Of a stretch of DNA of 53,839 nucleotides, positions 1-7,908 are shown one piece after another (the first letter of the stretch is position 1; each line of letters opens with the position of its first letter). The notes under the pieces were generated by a model. That model ran no database searches and had not been told where the DNA came from. It was given only the letters and a program-made list of their open reading frames with translations. Source of the DNA: Dysgonomonas sp. HGC4 (GTDB taxonomy: Bacteria; Bacteroidota; Bacteroidia; Bacteroidales; Dysgonomonadaceae); the NCBI RefSeq assembly GCF_001261715.1, contig NZ_CVRU01000005.1, positions 1 to 53,839 on the forward strand, written 5' to 3'. The position numbers were made by a program, and so were the translations under genes.

Positions 1-80
1 AATAAAATAGAGTTACCCACCAAATTTTCGGCGATAAAATTCTGTGCATTACTAAAGAATTGTTGAGATAGATTTAACAT
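1..80 (-). CDS. Partial gene, N-terminus of an unknown protein
   Basis: An ATG at 80-78 on the minus strand opens a frame that stays open to the window edge (26 complete codons). The residues read MLNLSQQFFSNAQNFI and onward, with ordinary protein composition. A TATATTTG-type -7 element lies about 95 bases upstream (176-183, minus strand). Too little is visible to assign a family. The alternative is that this is chance open frame in AT-rich DNA. Confidence 0.45.
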   Translation of the reverse strand, partial: MLNLSQQFFSNAQNFIAENLVGNSIL

Positions 81-107
81 AAAGGCAATAAGATCTAAAG
101 TTAAGCT

Positions 108-190
108 TACTCATATTACTCATTTTTCATTTTATCCGATGAGTCGTTCGAAATGAGTATTTGGTATCATCATTGCAAATATATACTCAT
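108..190. promoter_or_regulatory. Cluster of TACTCAT heptamers
   Basis: TACTCAT occurs at 108-114, 117-123 and 184-190. The complement occurs as ATGAGT at 139-144 and ATGAGTA at 153-159. The cluster surrounds the probable -7 element at 176-183, so it could be a set of operator half-sites for a regulator of the partial leftmost gene. The role is inferred; only the repetition is seen. Confidence 0.35.
176..183 (-). promoter_or_regulatory. Candidate -7 element for the leftmost partial gene
   Basis: On the minus strand these bases read TATATTTG, matching the Bacteroidota -7 consensus TAnnTTTG. I see no clear TTTG at the -33 position, so this is only a candidate. Confidence 0.35.
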
Positions 191-435
191 CCTAATCCCT
201 ACCTATTATATATAATGAGATTAATCATTAAGGATTTGATCGTAATAACTTAGTCCAAATTTCGAGAAAACCCATACAATCGGCAGTACCAACCCATATG
301 AAAGATTAATTGGAGAAAAGTCTAAAAAAGAGGAAATTATAAACTAAAGAAAACAATTATTGTTATATTTATAGATCTAAGCAGACTACAATAATATCTA
401 AATATTAATTGCCGCCTCCACAACAACGAATAAAT

Positions 436-448
436 TGGTCTGAGACCT
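436..448 (-). repeat. Outward palindromic repeat upstream of the aldo-keto reductase
   Basis: GGTCTGAGACC is a perfect 4+3+4 palindrome lying 15 bases before the ATG at 464. Read away from the gene it gives TTAAGGTCTCAGACC followed by AATTTATTC, which is the family layout (palindrome next to the gene, T-rich linker distal). Confidence 0.7.
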
Positions 449-463
449 TAACAATAATATTAT

Positions 464-1285
464 ATGAAAGAATTTATATTAAACAATGGAGTAAGGATAC
501 CCGCCATAGGGCTTGGTGTCTTTAGAGTAAATGATGCAAACGTAGCATATGAGACAGTGAAATCGGCATTATCTGTTGGATATAGACATATAGATACTGC
601 GATGATTTATGGCAATGAAGAAGAAGTAGGTAAAGCAATTAAAGACTCGGGAGTACCTCGCCAAGAAATATTCCTGACAACCAAACTTTGGAATGACGAT
701 CAGCGATCAGGCAAAGTAAAAGAAGCTCTTGATGCCAGCCTCGAAAAACTAGGCACAAACTATGTAGACTTATACCTCGTACATTGGCCTGTGAGGGGAA
801 CTTATGTAAGTGTTTGGAAAAAAATGGAGGAGATATACAGAGCAGGGAAAGTGAAAGCGATAGGTGTAAGTAATTATCACTCTCATCATCTGGATGATCT
901 ATTACAACAGGCTGAAATAGTCCCGGCAGTAAATCAGATTGAGTGCTATCCTTACCTTATCCAAGAATCTCTTATTAACTATTGCAAAGAAAAGGGCATA
1001 TACCCCGAAGCATGGGGACCATTAGGTGCAGGGCAATCGGATGTATTGAGTAACCCCGTGGTTCTTGAAATAGCCAAGAAGCATAATAAAAGTGCCGCAC
1101 AAATAGTACTTCGCTGGAATCTGGAACGTGGAGTAATTGTGATTCCAAAATCAGTGCATAAAGAAAGACAAATTGAAAATCTGAATATCAACGATTTTCA
1201 ACTGACAGATACTGAAGTTAAACAGATAAGCTCTTTACACAAAGGCTTGCGCTTAGGGTCAGATCCTGACAACTTTAATTTCTAA
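464..1285 (+). CDS. Aldo-keto reductase, 2,5-diketo-gluconate reductase type
   Basis: This is an NAD(P)H-dependent carbonyl reductase of the AKR superfamily, 273 residues, the usual length for a single TIM barrel. The catalytic tetrad is complete: Asp44, Tyr49, Lys74 (in TTKLW) and His107 (in LVHWP). The C-terminal cofactor-binding segment VIVIPKSVHKERQIENL is present. The substrate cannot be read from sequence; relatives reduce 2,5-diketo-gluconate, methylglyoxal or other small aldehydes. The protein has no signal peptide and should be cytosolic. The gene is a single unit bracketed by outward-facing palindromic repeats at 436-448 and 1285-1329, and its TAA stop is part of the second one. Confidence 0.93.
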   Translation: MKEFILNNGVRIPAIGLGVFRVNDANVAYETVKSALSVGYRHIDTAMIYGNEEEVGKAIKDSGVPRQEIFLTTKLWNDDQRSGKVKEALDASLEKLGTNYVDLYLVHWPVRGTYVSVWKKMEEIYRAGKVKAIGVSNYHSHHLDDLLQQAEIVPAVNQIECYPYLIQESLINYCKEKGIYPEAWGPLGAGQSDVLSNPVVLEIAKKHNKSAAQIVLRWNLERGVIVIPKSVHKERQIENLNINDFQLTDTEVKQISSLHKGLRLGSDPDNFNF

Positions 1286-1329
1286 GGTCGCAGATCCTTT
1301 TATTGCTTTGGTAAATATAATAACCAAAG
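1285..1329 (+). repeat. Outward compound repeat after the aldo-keto reductase
   Basis: Hairpin 1 is AGGTCGCAGATCCT (1285-1298); its first A is the last base of the TAA stop codon. The linker TTTTATTG follows. Hairpin 2 pairs CTTTGGT (1306-1312) with ACCAAAG (1323-1329). Hairpin 2 shares its CTTTGG sequence with the copies at 11063-11109 and 40673-40719. Confidence 0.75.
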
Positions 1330-1346
1330 AGCATAATATAAAAAAA

Positions 1347-1369
1347 AGGCTACCCAATATGGGCAGCCT
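1347..1369. terminator. Bidirectional terminator between the reductase gene and ahpF
   Basis: AGGCTACCC (1347-1355) pairs with GGGCAGCCT (1361-1369) around an AATAT loop. There is an A-run on the left and a T-rich run on the right. The one mismatch on the plus strand becomes a G-U pair on the minus strand, so it is strongest as the ahpF terminator. Confidence 0.8.
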
Positions 1370-1389
1370 TTTCTATTCTTATTATATAT

Positions 1390-2946
1390 TTAAGAGAGTA
1401 CACCTCTGATACGATCTTCGAAAGCCGAAAGGGAAGCCTTTGCACCTTCACCCATAGCTATAATAATTTGTTTGTAAGGAACGGTAGTTACGTCTCCCGC
1501 AGCATAAATACCCGGAACATCCGTACGACAATGGCTATCTACTTCTATTTCGCCGAAACGATTCGTACTTACCACGCCTTTGAATACCGAACTGTTAGCA
1601 GCCAATCCTATCTGAACAAAGATACCATCCAGATCAACAACACGCTCTTGTTCTGTCTTACGATCTTTTACACGGATGCCTGTAACCTTATCACCATTTC
1701 CAACTACTTCCGTAGTTTGAGAACTTAGAATAATCTCTACATTAGGCAAACTTCTTACTTTTTCTTGTAGCACTTTATCAGCCTTCAGCTCATCTAAAAA
1801 TTCGAAAACAGTTACTTTCGAGCAGATACCTGCTAAGTCAATAGCAGCTTCAATACCTGAGTTTCCACCGCCTACTACCGCTGCATGCTTTCCTTTGTAG
1901 AAAGGACCATCGCAGTGAGGACAAAAAGCAACACCTCTTCCGATATATTCAGATTCACCAGCAACATTAAGTTTACGCCAGCTTGCACCTGTTGCAATAA
2001 TCAAAGCAGGAGTTATCAACTTCTCTCCTACATTGGTATATACAACCTTATGACCTTCTTCTACCTCTACATTTTCGACTAAGCGATGCTCTAATACATC
2101 AATAGCATAGTCTTTTATATGTAGTTTCAAATTATTGGCAAGTTCTTCTCCTGTGGTTTTAGGAACAGAAACCATATTCTCAATACCCACAGTTTCTTTA
2201 ACTTGTCCGCCAATACGCTCAGCCAATAATGCTACACTTAAGCCTTTACGTGCCGAATATATTGCTGCGGCTGCACCGGCAGGACCTCCACCAACTACAA
2301 CTACATCGTAATTCTTAGAAGTACCGGTTTCGATCTTCTGATCGTCGCTACCATATTGATTTTCGAGTTTCGATAACAATTCTCCAAAATCGCCTCTTCC
2401 TACATGAAGCAACTTACCATCTGCAAATACAGCAGGAACTCCTTGTAATTTTAATGCATCAACTTCTTCCTGATTCAATGCACCATCAACCATTTCGTGA
2501 GAAATCTCAGGATTTAGGATAGCCATTGCATTCAGAGCCTGAACAATATCAGGGCAATTGGTACATGTTAAAGATACATAAGTAGTCAAATTAATAGGTC
2601 CTTTCAAAGCCTTCACTCTACCTACAATGAAATCATCTGGAATATTCTTTCCCTTACCATCGCTGTTCAGTATAGCCAATAGTAATGAGGTAAACTCATG
2701 TCCATTAGGAATGCCACGAAATTTAACACCTGTTTTTTCGCCATCTTTGAGGAGCGAAAATTCAAGTCCATTTCCTTCATTCACTTCACAAGATAATTTA
2801 TCTGAGCAAGAAGCTACATCCGATAACATTTCGAGTAATTCGTTGCGGCTTTCATGTTGATTAGACACTGCTATATCAAATGTATATTGAGCCTTAAGCT
2901 CTGCAAATACAGTACGTAATTGTTCTTTTAAAGAGGAATCTAACAT
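1390..2946 (-). CDS. ahpF: Alkyl hydroperoxide reductase subunit F
   Basis: AhpF is the NADH-dependent flavoprotein that re-reduces AhpC after peroxide turnover. At 518 residues it has the normal length. The N-terminal tandem thioredoxin-like domain carries the redox pair Cys128-Cys131 (CTNC). The FAD-binding GGGPAG motif is at about 219-224. The thioredoxin-reductase-like active site CPHC is at 342-345, followed by a second GGGNSG nucleotide-binding motif and the C-terminal GIYAAGD flavin motif. The gene lies downstream of ahpC on the same strand. The 106-base gap holds a hairpin (3020-3039) and a palindromic repeat (2970-2984). It is cytosolic. Confidence 0.97.
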   Translation of the reverse strand: MLDSSLKEQLRTVFAELKAQYTFDIAVSNQHESRNELLEMLSDVASCSDKLSCEVNEGNGLEFSLLKDGEKTGVKFRGIPNGHEFTSLLLAILNSDGKGKNIPDDFIVGRVKALKGPINLTTYVSLTCTNCPDIVQALNAMAILNPEISHEMVDGALNQEEVDALKLQGVPAVFADGKLLHVGRGDFGELLSKLENQYGSDDQKIETGTSKNYDVVVVGGGPAGAAAAIYSARKGLSVALLAERIGGQVKETVGIENMVSVPKTTGEELANNLKLHIKDYAIDVLEHRLVENVEVEEGHKVVYTNVGEKLITPALIIATGASWRKLNVAGESEYIGRGVAFCPHCDGPFYKGKHAAVVGGGNSGIEAAIDLAGICSKVTVFEFLDELKADKVLQEKVRSLPNVEIILSSQTTEVVGNGDKVTGIRVKDRKTEQERVVDLDGIFVQIGLAANSSVFKGVVSTNRFGEIEVDSHCRTDVPGIYAAGDVTTVPYKQIIIAMGEGAKASLSAFEDRIRGVLS

Positions 2947-2969
2947 ATTTAAATTTTTATTTTCAGTTT

Positions 2970-2984
2970 AATGGTCTTCGACCT
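2970..2984 (+). repeat. Outward palindromic repeat upstream of ahpF
   Basis: GGTCTTCGACC (2973-2983) is a perfect inverted repeat 26 bases upstream of the ahpF start. Read away from ahpF it gives TTTAATGGTCTTCGACCT followed by AATAGTTATTT, a slightly degenerate family member. Confidence 0.6.
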
Positions 2985-3019
2985 AATAGTTATTTAAGCG
3001 GATGATATCTGAAAAATTA

Positions 3020-3039
3020 AGACCGGCAATTGCCGGTCT
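3020..3039 (-). terminator. Hairpin between ahpC and ahpF, likely partial terminator
   Basis: A perfect 20-base palindrome (AGACCGGCAA/TTGCCGGTCT) starts 13 bases after the ahpC stop. On the minus strand it is followed by TTAATTTTTC. Because ahpF continues in the same direction, it may end or slow part of the transcription, or stabilise ahpC mRNA, so that AhpC exceeds AhpF. Confidence 0.65.
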
Positions 3040-3052
3040 CAGTATTCCTTAA

Positions 3053-3619
3053 TTAGATCTTACCAACCAAGTCAATACTAGGTTTTAAAGTCTCATCGCC
3101 TTTTTTCCATTTAGCTGGACAAACTTCACCATCGTGAGTAGCTACAAACTGAGCAGCCTCAATTTTACGTAGCAATTCGTCAGCATTACGTCCGATACCA
3201 TTGTCATGAATTTCAGCAATTTTGATTTGTCCTTCTGGATTCACCAAGAAAGTTCCTCTGTATGCCATTCCTTCTGATTCGATCATTACACCAAATGCAC
3301 GACTCAACAATCCTGTTGGATCGGCTAACATTGGGTATTTGATTTTACGGATAGTTTCAGAAGCATCATGCCATGCTTTGTGTACAAAATGAGAATCTGT
3401 ACTTACAGAATACACCTCAACACCCATTGCTTGCAGTTGATCGTATTTATCTGCGATGTCTACTAATTCAGTAGGACAAACAAATGTAAAATCGGCTGGG
3501 TAGAAAAAGAAAACAGCCCATTTTCCTTTTACGTCGTCGCTGCTAACTGTTTTGAAAGCTCCATTGTGATAAGCTTGTACTTTGAACTCTGGTGATTGAG
3601 AATTGATAATTGGTTCCAT
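3053..3619 (-). CDS. ahpC: Alkyl hydroperoxide reductase subunit C (2-Cys peroxiredoxin)
   Basis: AhpC reduces hydrogen peroxide and organic hydroperoxides. The 188 residues match the family length. The peroxidatic cysteine is Cys48 in FTFVCPT and the resolving cysteine is Cys167 in EVCPAKW, as in typical 2-Cys AhpC proteins. It is first in the ahpC-ahpF unit and has a well-formed Bacteroidota promoter at 3661-3691. In Bacteroides this pair is known to be under OxyR control; I cannot identify an OxyR site here. It is cytosolic. Confidence 0.97.
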   Translation of the reverse strand: MEPIINSQSPEFKVQAYHNGAFKTVSSDDVKGKWAVFFFYPADFTFVCPTELVDIADKYDQLQAMGVEVYSVSTDSHFVHKAWHDASETIRKIKYPMLADPTGLLSRAFGVMIESEGMAYRGTFLVNPEGQIKIAEIHDNGIGRNADELLRKIEAAQFVATHDGEVCPAKWKKGDETLKPSIDLVGKI

Positions 3620-3660
3620 ATTTTTTATTATTAAGTTGATAAATTTCGTTTATGATGATG

Positions 3661-3691
3661 CAAAGATATATAGTTTTTATTTATAAACAAA
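3661..3691 (-). promoter_or_regulatory. ahpC promoter
   Basis: On the minus strand, TTTG (3691-3688) is followed after 19 bases by TATCTTTG (3668-3661). This fits the Bacteroidota sigma-ABfr consensus TTTG-N19-21-TAnnTTTG exactly. The -7 box ends 42 bases before the ahpC ATG. Confidence 0.75.
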
Positions 3692-4129
3692 CTATCCTTT
3701 ATAGAAAATACCTATATCGACTATATCCTCTAAAATTCGAAATCTGATACTTAACAATGCTAAATATTAACAAAAACAATAAGTTACAAAACATTCATTA
3801 AGGTTGCAAAGCAAACATCAATAGAGAGACTTCTGTCAACTACAAAATCCACTAAAGAATCTAACAATCAATACAAAACAATCTTAAAAATCATCAATCT
3901 AAAAAAAAGACATTTTTTTTAACTAATATTTCATTTTTTACTTTTTGAGAGTCATTAGAAAACACTTTTTCTCTATCGTATCATTATTGACAAATAAATA
4001 TCATCTATTAGCTAAGCCAAACTAAATATATTATGAGAATAAAAAATTATATCTGTCATATCTTATAAACAAAGAAAGCTCATTCTCAAAATGGATTTTC
4101 ATTCAATCAATTTAGATATTTAAAACAAT
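3692..4129. other. Long A/T-rich intergenic region
   Basis: These bases lie upstream of the ahpC promoter. I see no ORF of credible length, no tRNA and no strong hairpin. It is rich in A-tracts and T-tracts and may include upstream regulatory DNA for ahpC. Confidence 0.5.
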
Positions 4130-4162
4130 AAAGGCTCGAGAATGGAATTTTCTCGAACCTTT
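4130..4162 (-). terminator. Terminator after the TPR lipoprotein gene
   Basis: AAAGGCTCGAGAA (4130-4142) pairs with TTCTCGAACCTTT (4150-4162). The single mismatch is a G-U pair on the minus strand. It lies 35 bases past the stop codon of the TPR gene. Confidence 0.75.
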
Positions 4163-4196
4163 ATTATATATCTAATACTTTCACTCTATGCAGGGA

Positions 4197-5519
4197 CTAT
4201 TCATCCTCATCGTCTTCCTCATCCGCCAGCATAGATGCTATCTCTGCTTCTTTAGCTTTAGACTCAATCCTCATAGAGATTAACTGACTCTTTATATTAT
4301 CATATTTTTGTGCTTGCAATTCTATTTCCTTTTTATCCTTCTTATGTAATTTAAAGAGAAATGCTGATAAAATTAATATTGAAATAAAAACAACACCACC
4401 AACTATTAACCAGAAGCAAACTTGAGCTTTATACTGATCTATCTGCTGCCTTTTTAAAGTTAAGTGGAAATTTTTATCAGCACCGAGTAAGGCTGCAACT
4501 TCAGTATCTTCTTTTATCTGTTGCGTGACTTCTTTTTCTAAATCCCTATAATGTAAAGCTTCTTTATAATCCCCTATTTGTTGGTAATAATCGGCAAGAG
4601 CTGCATATATCTCTTTAATTGTATGAATATAGTTTACCTCAGGTAAACTTGCAGTAACTAAGTCAGCATATTTTTTCGCTGATTTAGAGTCTTGTTTTTT
4701 ATTATTGCTTTTCAACAATACTAGATGCATTTTTCTAGATTCCACTTCATTCGTAATATTCATAGCCAATGCAGACTCGAGATACTCAATCGCTTTATCA
4801 TAATCTTTAAGACCATAACAAACAATTCCTAAGTTCTGTAAAGAAAAGCTCTGATATTCCTCATTATTTATTTCAATTGACTTATCTAAGGCTTTATTGA
4901 AATAAAAATAGGCACTATCAAATTTATTACAATCTTCATATGATCTTCCTATATTAGTTAATGTTTTTAATTTTCTTTGATCTATATTCTCTACTCTATC
5001 ATAATAAAACAAGGCCTTTTTATAATTGACTATAGCACTATCTAAAATTTCCTGTTCAAAATAAATATATCCGATATTATTGAAACTTCTACCAGCCAAA
5101 AGATAATTGTTTGATTTGTCAGCAGCATAAGCCCCATGCATAAAAGCTTCCAATGACTTTGGTAATTTATTATTTTCATAATATACCCATCCTCCATAAT
5201 AACTTGCTAATGCTAAATTTGGAAAATCACCCTTTTTACTAAAATAATTTTGAGCCTCGAAGATTATAGTGTCTGTAGTTATATCAGCTTCTGTTTCCTT
5301 TTTTGCTCCCACATAAGTTACTATATATTTCATGTAAGCATCTTTTTCAAGATTCTTTGGATTTTCAATAGAATCAACTAATCTAAGTGCCTGATCAGGA
5401 TTAGTCTCCAATATAGCTTGAGCTTTATTTAATAGTTCTGTGGAATGGTTATTTTCTTTACAAGAAAATAATATAATAGTAGTAATTAGAAGCAGTATAA
5501 AGTTTGATGTTACTCTCAT
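4197..5519 (-). CDS. TPR-repeat lipoprotein with one membrane helix and a coiled-coil tail
   Basis: The preferred start at 5519 gives 440 residues beginning MRVTSN, with a signal sequence and lipobox LFSC (Cys20). A longer in-frame start at 5603 is unlikely because it would run through the terminator hairpin at 5554-5586. The middle is a series of TPR-like helical repeats (for example SFNNIGYIYFEQEILDSAI and SLQNLGIVCYGLKDYDKAI). A hydrophobic helix VCFWLIVGGVVFISILILS follows, then a charged coiled-coil and an acidic end (ADEEDDEDE). Bacteroidota have many such envelope TPR proteins, some with a C-terminal DNA-binding domain; none is visible here. It probably works with the small lipoprotein encoded just upstream. 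Function unknown. Confidence 0.8.
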   Translation of the reverse strand: MRVTSNFILLLITTIILFSCKENNHSTELLNKAQAILETNPDQALRLVDSIENPKNLEKDAYMKYIVTYVGAKKETEADITTDTIIFEAQNYFSKKGDFPNLALASYYGGWVYYENNKLPKSLEAFMHGAYAADKSNNYLLAGRSFNNIGYIYFEQEILDSAIVNYKKALFYYDRVENIDQRKLKTLTNIGRSYEDCNKFDSAYFYFNKALDKSIEINNEEYQSFSLQNLGIVCYGLKDYDKAIEYLESALAMNITNEVESRKMHLVLLKSNNKKQDSKSAKKYADLVTASLPEVNYIHTIKEIYAALADYYQQIGDYKEALHYRDLEKEVTQQIKEDTEVAALLGADKNFHLTLKRQQIDQYKAQVCFWLIVGGVVFISILILSAFLFKLHKKDKKEIELQAQKYDNIKSQLISMRIESKAKEAEIASMLADEEDDEDE

Positions 5520-5553
5520 AGGTGAATTTCTTAAAACCTTTGAAAAAATAAAA

Positions 5554-5586
5554 AACAGTTTCAATAAATAATCTTTTGAAACTGTT
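5554..5586 (-). terminator. Terminator after the small lipoprotein gene
   Basis: AACAGTTTCA (5554-5563) pairs perfectly with TGAAACTGTT (5577-5586). On the minus strand a T-rich run (TTTTTATTTTTTC) follows. It starts 14 bases past the stop at 5600 and lies upstream of the chosen start of the TPR gene, supporting that shorter start. Confidence 0.75.
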
Positions 5587-5599
5587 GTATGCTTTCTTG

Positions 5600-5953
5600 T
5601 CATTTTATAATAAAACTATCATGTTCAATAATTTCCCCATCCTTACCAACAATATCAATATAATAGATATCAGAAGGCAAACTAGAAATATCTATAGACG
5701 TATTTTCGTCCAAAGAAGTATCTACTTCTTTATAAAAAACTACTTCTTCATTTGTATTGGTTATGTTCACACTTACTTGACCTAAATCTCCATTCAAATC
5801 AAGTAATTGAAGTCCAGATCTACTAGATGTAGATTCTACGGAGTTATCCATACCGCCACCTCCAGTAGTACCTATACCCATTTCGTCCTTTTCACAGGAA
5901 GTAAATAATAAAGCAATACAGCTAATGATAATCAATAAGCTTGTAATTTTCAT
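5600..5953 (-). CDS. Small lipoprotein, DUF3244-like
   Basis: The start at 5953 (MKITSL) gives 117 residues with a signal peptide and lipobox LFTSC; an ATG seven codons upstream is possible but leaves a poorer signal sequence. The mature part begins with an acidic and glycine-rich linker (GTTGGGGMDNS). It then has an all-beta pattern with LGQVSVNITNTNEEVVFYKE and a closing YYIDIVGKDGEIIEHDSF. This resembles DUF3244 and other small Ig-like surface lipoproteins of Bacteroidales. Function unknown. It is followed by a terminator and then the TPR lipoprotein gene on the same strand. Confidence 0.72.
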   Translation of the reverse strand: MKITSLLIIISCIALLFTSCEKDEMGIGTTGGGGMDNSVESTSSRSGLQLLDLNGDLGQVSVNITNTNEEVVFYKEVDTSLDENTSIDISSLPSDIYYIDIVGKDGEIIEHDSFIIK

Positions 5954-6141
5954 AGTATTTCTATTCTTAATCATGCCGAAAAAATTTAAACTGATAGACT
6001 CTAATAATAACCTATATTACAGAGTTTTTTATACCCTATACGGGATTTTTCCGTAAAATAAGTTGAAAAATATCAAGTAGCACAGACCATATATTCATTT
6101 AATATTTTTAGAAGAAAGAATTATAAAAAAGTTATAAAAAA

Positions 6142-6173
6142 AAGGAAGATACTCAAATTTGAGTATCTTCCTT
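6142..6173 (-). terminator. Terminator of the metal-efflux operon
   Basis: A perfect 32-base palindrome (AAGGAAGATACTCAAA and its complement) is flanked on the minus strand by an uninterrupted T-run. It lies 23 bases past the stop of the Fur-family gene, the last gene of the operon. Confidence 0.88.
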
Positions 6174-6195
6174 CCAGTAAAAGAACTGATTATAG

Positions 6196-6618
6196 TTATT
6201 CTTTAATCTTCGAACACTTATCACATAAACCTTTCAATACAAAATTTACACTTTCCAACAGAAAGCCCTGCGGTAACTGAACTTTAGGTATAGAAATATT
6301 TTCCATACAAAAAGTCTTTTTACAGTTATGGCAGTTGAAATGAACATGCAAATCCTGAATGGAACAGTTACAATCGGAGCTACAAACCGAGTACTTAACC
6401 GACCCTGAGCCATCGTCAATACTATGGATCAGCAACTTCTCATGAAATAATGATATGGTTCTAAAAAGGGTCGACTTATCTACGGTATCAAGACTTATTT
6501 CAAGATCCGACAAACTAAATGCCTGAGGATATTCCAGCATTGCCTTAAAGATCAATAATCTTACGGCAGTAGGTTTTACTCCTCTTTCCTCTAATCGGGC
6601 AACATATTCTGTACTCAT
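6196..6618 (-). CDS. Fur-family metal-responsive regulator
   Basis: The protein has 140 residues, the typical Fur/Zur/PerR length. An N-terminal winged helix (VKPTAVRLLIFKAMLE, then LEISLDTVDKSTLFRTISLF as the recognition region) precedes a metal-binding dimerisation domain. Two CxxC pairs (CHNC and CDKC) form the structural zinc site. The HVHFNCHNC segment matches the family's metal-ligand region, and an extra Cys cluster (CSSDCNC) precedes it. The gene is last in the efflux operon, 28 bases after cusC. I infer that it represses the operon through the palindrome at 12818-12832. Which metal it senses cannot be read. Confidence 0.9.
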   Translation of the reverse strand: MSTEYVARLEERGVKPTAVRLLIFKAMLEYPQAFSLSDLEISLDTVDKSTLFRTISLFHEKLLIHSIDDGSGSVKYSVCSSDCNCSIQDLHVHFNCHNCKKTFCMENISIPKVQLPQGFLLESVNFVLKGLCDKCSKIKE

Positions 6619-6646
6619 TATATAACTCTTTTATATGTTCTCAAAG

Positions 6647-7834
6647 TTAGCTATCCCATTGTTGAAGTTCGGACAAAGCTAGCTGATAATCTCGCTCCCT
6701 CTCCAAATATTCATCTATTGTATCATAATAGATCGACAATTCTAACAAATAATCAATCAAAGATAATTGACCTTTATCAAAAGCTTTCTTCAACAAGCTC
6801 TTATTATTAGATACATTTAATACTTCTTCATAATCGCGAAGCAAACCCGACAAAGTACTGGCTCTACTATATTGATTCTTTAGATTATTATAAAATTGAA
6901 GCTCCGAGTCTTTGTGTTGTACCTGCAAAGCTAAAGTTTGGGCTTTTTGGTGTTTTACCGTATTTTTACCCTCCCATAACGGAATAGATATTCCAAGAGT
7001 GACCCCTTGATGGGTAGCACCTAAAAGACGCTCACTCATATATCCTGCCGATATTTTAGGTAGATTTAAAGCTTTGGTTAGTTTCTCCTGCTTACGGCTC
7101 ACATCAACTTCTTTTTCGGCTAATTCAAGAGCCGGATTATTCACCTTAGCCATAGTAAACCACTGATCGAAACTTAGCGGCAGCACATAATTAGAATAAG
7201 TATCCAAGACATCCATCAGAGGCTCGCCTCCATTCATCCGCTGCAATTCAGCCCGAAGAGTCGCAATTTCCACCTCACAGATTTGCAAAGCTTTCTCTTC
7301 ATTCAGCAAATTCAACTTAGTCTTGTTGTATTCGATAATATTAATATCGCCCTTATCGAAACGTATTTGATAGGCTTCTCTCAATTCTCTTGCGAACTTT
7401 ACCCGTTCTATCAATTCTTCATAAACCTTTGTTTGATATACAAGCTCTACACAAAAAGCTCTGGCTTCTTGCAAAATCTCTTTAGCTTGTTGCCTATACG
7501 CTAAATCGGCTTGCGTATTCTGTCCCGCAACCACCTGCGATCTGTAACGATAAGCTGTGGGAAAGTCAAAAGATTGGGTTATACTCAAATCTTTTCGATT
7601 ACCTTCACCCGTAGGACTACCCCACAAATAACCTACACCCACTTCGGGATTCTCCAGATTAAGAGCAGTTTTATTACTTATCTTATCCGCTTTAGTCTGT
7701 TCTTGCAGTGCTTTTAGAGTTGTATTATTAGACTCTATATTTCTCAACACCTGCTGAAAGCTATCCTGAGCATTTACTCCCCAAGAGAGCATCAATGCAT
7801 AGATAAGTAGAATATATTTATTGTTGTATTTCAT
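6647..7834 (-). CDS. TolC-family outer-membrane efflux protein (CusC-like)
   Basis: This is the outer-membrane channel of a tripartite metal efflux pump. The start at 7834 gives 395 residues with a clear signal peptide ending at VNAQDS; an ATG three codons upstream is also possible. Long amphipathic helices rich in Glu, Gln, Lys and Ala cover most of the length, as in the TolC alpha-barrel. PTGEGNRKDLSITQSFDFP is a typical first beta-strand region. It lies between cusA and the Fur gene on the same strand. It is somewhat shorter than proteobacterial CusC. Confidence 0.88.
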   Translation of the reverse strand: MKYNNKYILLIYALMLSWGVNAQDSFQQVLRNIESNNTTLKALQEQTKADKISNKTALNLENPEVGVGYLWGSPTGEGNRKDLSITQSFDFPTAYRYRSQVVAGQNTQADLAYRQQAKEILQEARAFCVELVYQTKVYEELIERVKFARELREAYQIRFDKGDINIIEYNKTKLNLLNEEKALQICEVEIATLRAELQRMNGGEPLMDVLDTYSNYVLPLSFDQWFTMAKVNNPALELAEKEVDVSRKQEKLTKALNLPKISAGYMSERLLGATHQGVTLGISIPLWEGKNTVKHQKAQTLALQVQHKDSELQFYNNLKNQYSRASTLSGLLRDYEEVLNVSNNKSLLKKAFDKGQLSLIDYLLELSIYYDTIDEYLERERDYQLALSELQQWDS

Positions 7835-7904
7835 AATTACCATTACTTTTTGTTATTACACTCATCAATGAAATAAAAAGGAATATGACCTTAATTAGCT
7901 TCAT
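7818..7904 (-). CDS. Tiny hydrophobic ORF between cusA and cusC
   Basis: A 28-codon frame starts at an ATG four bases after the cusA stop and ends inside the first codons of cusC in another frame. It begins MKLIKVIFLFISLMSV, a signal-peptide-like or membrane-spanning segment, and ends NGNYEIQQ. It could be a small membrane protein, a coupling leader for cusC, or chance. Support is limited to position and hydrophobic pattern. Confidence 0.3.
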   Translation of the reverse strand: MKLIKVIFLFISLMSVITKSNGNYEIQQ

Positions 7905-7908
7905 AGTA

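Larger units (their letters stand above)
81..463. other. Intergenic region between divergent genes
   Basis: No RNA gene or convincing ORF is visible in this 383-base spacer. It holds five copies of the heptamer TACTCAT or its complement (one copy lacks the last base), a probable minus-strand -7 element at 176-183, and one copy of the outward palindromic repeat at 436-448 just before the aldo-keto reductase gene. Confidence 0.6.

Noticed and set aside
212-361. Minus-strand open frame ending near 230 with a protein-like stretch (PINLSYGLVLPIVWVFSKFG)
   Set aside because: It has no start codon, a stop lies about 40 codons upstream, and AT-rich DNA easily gives such strings. I cannot support a pseudogene.
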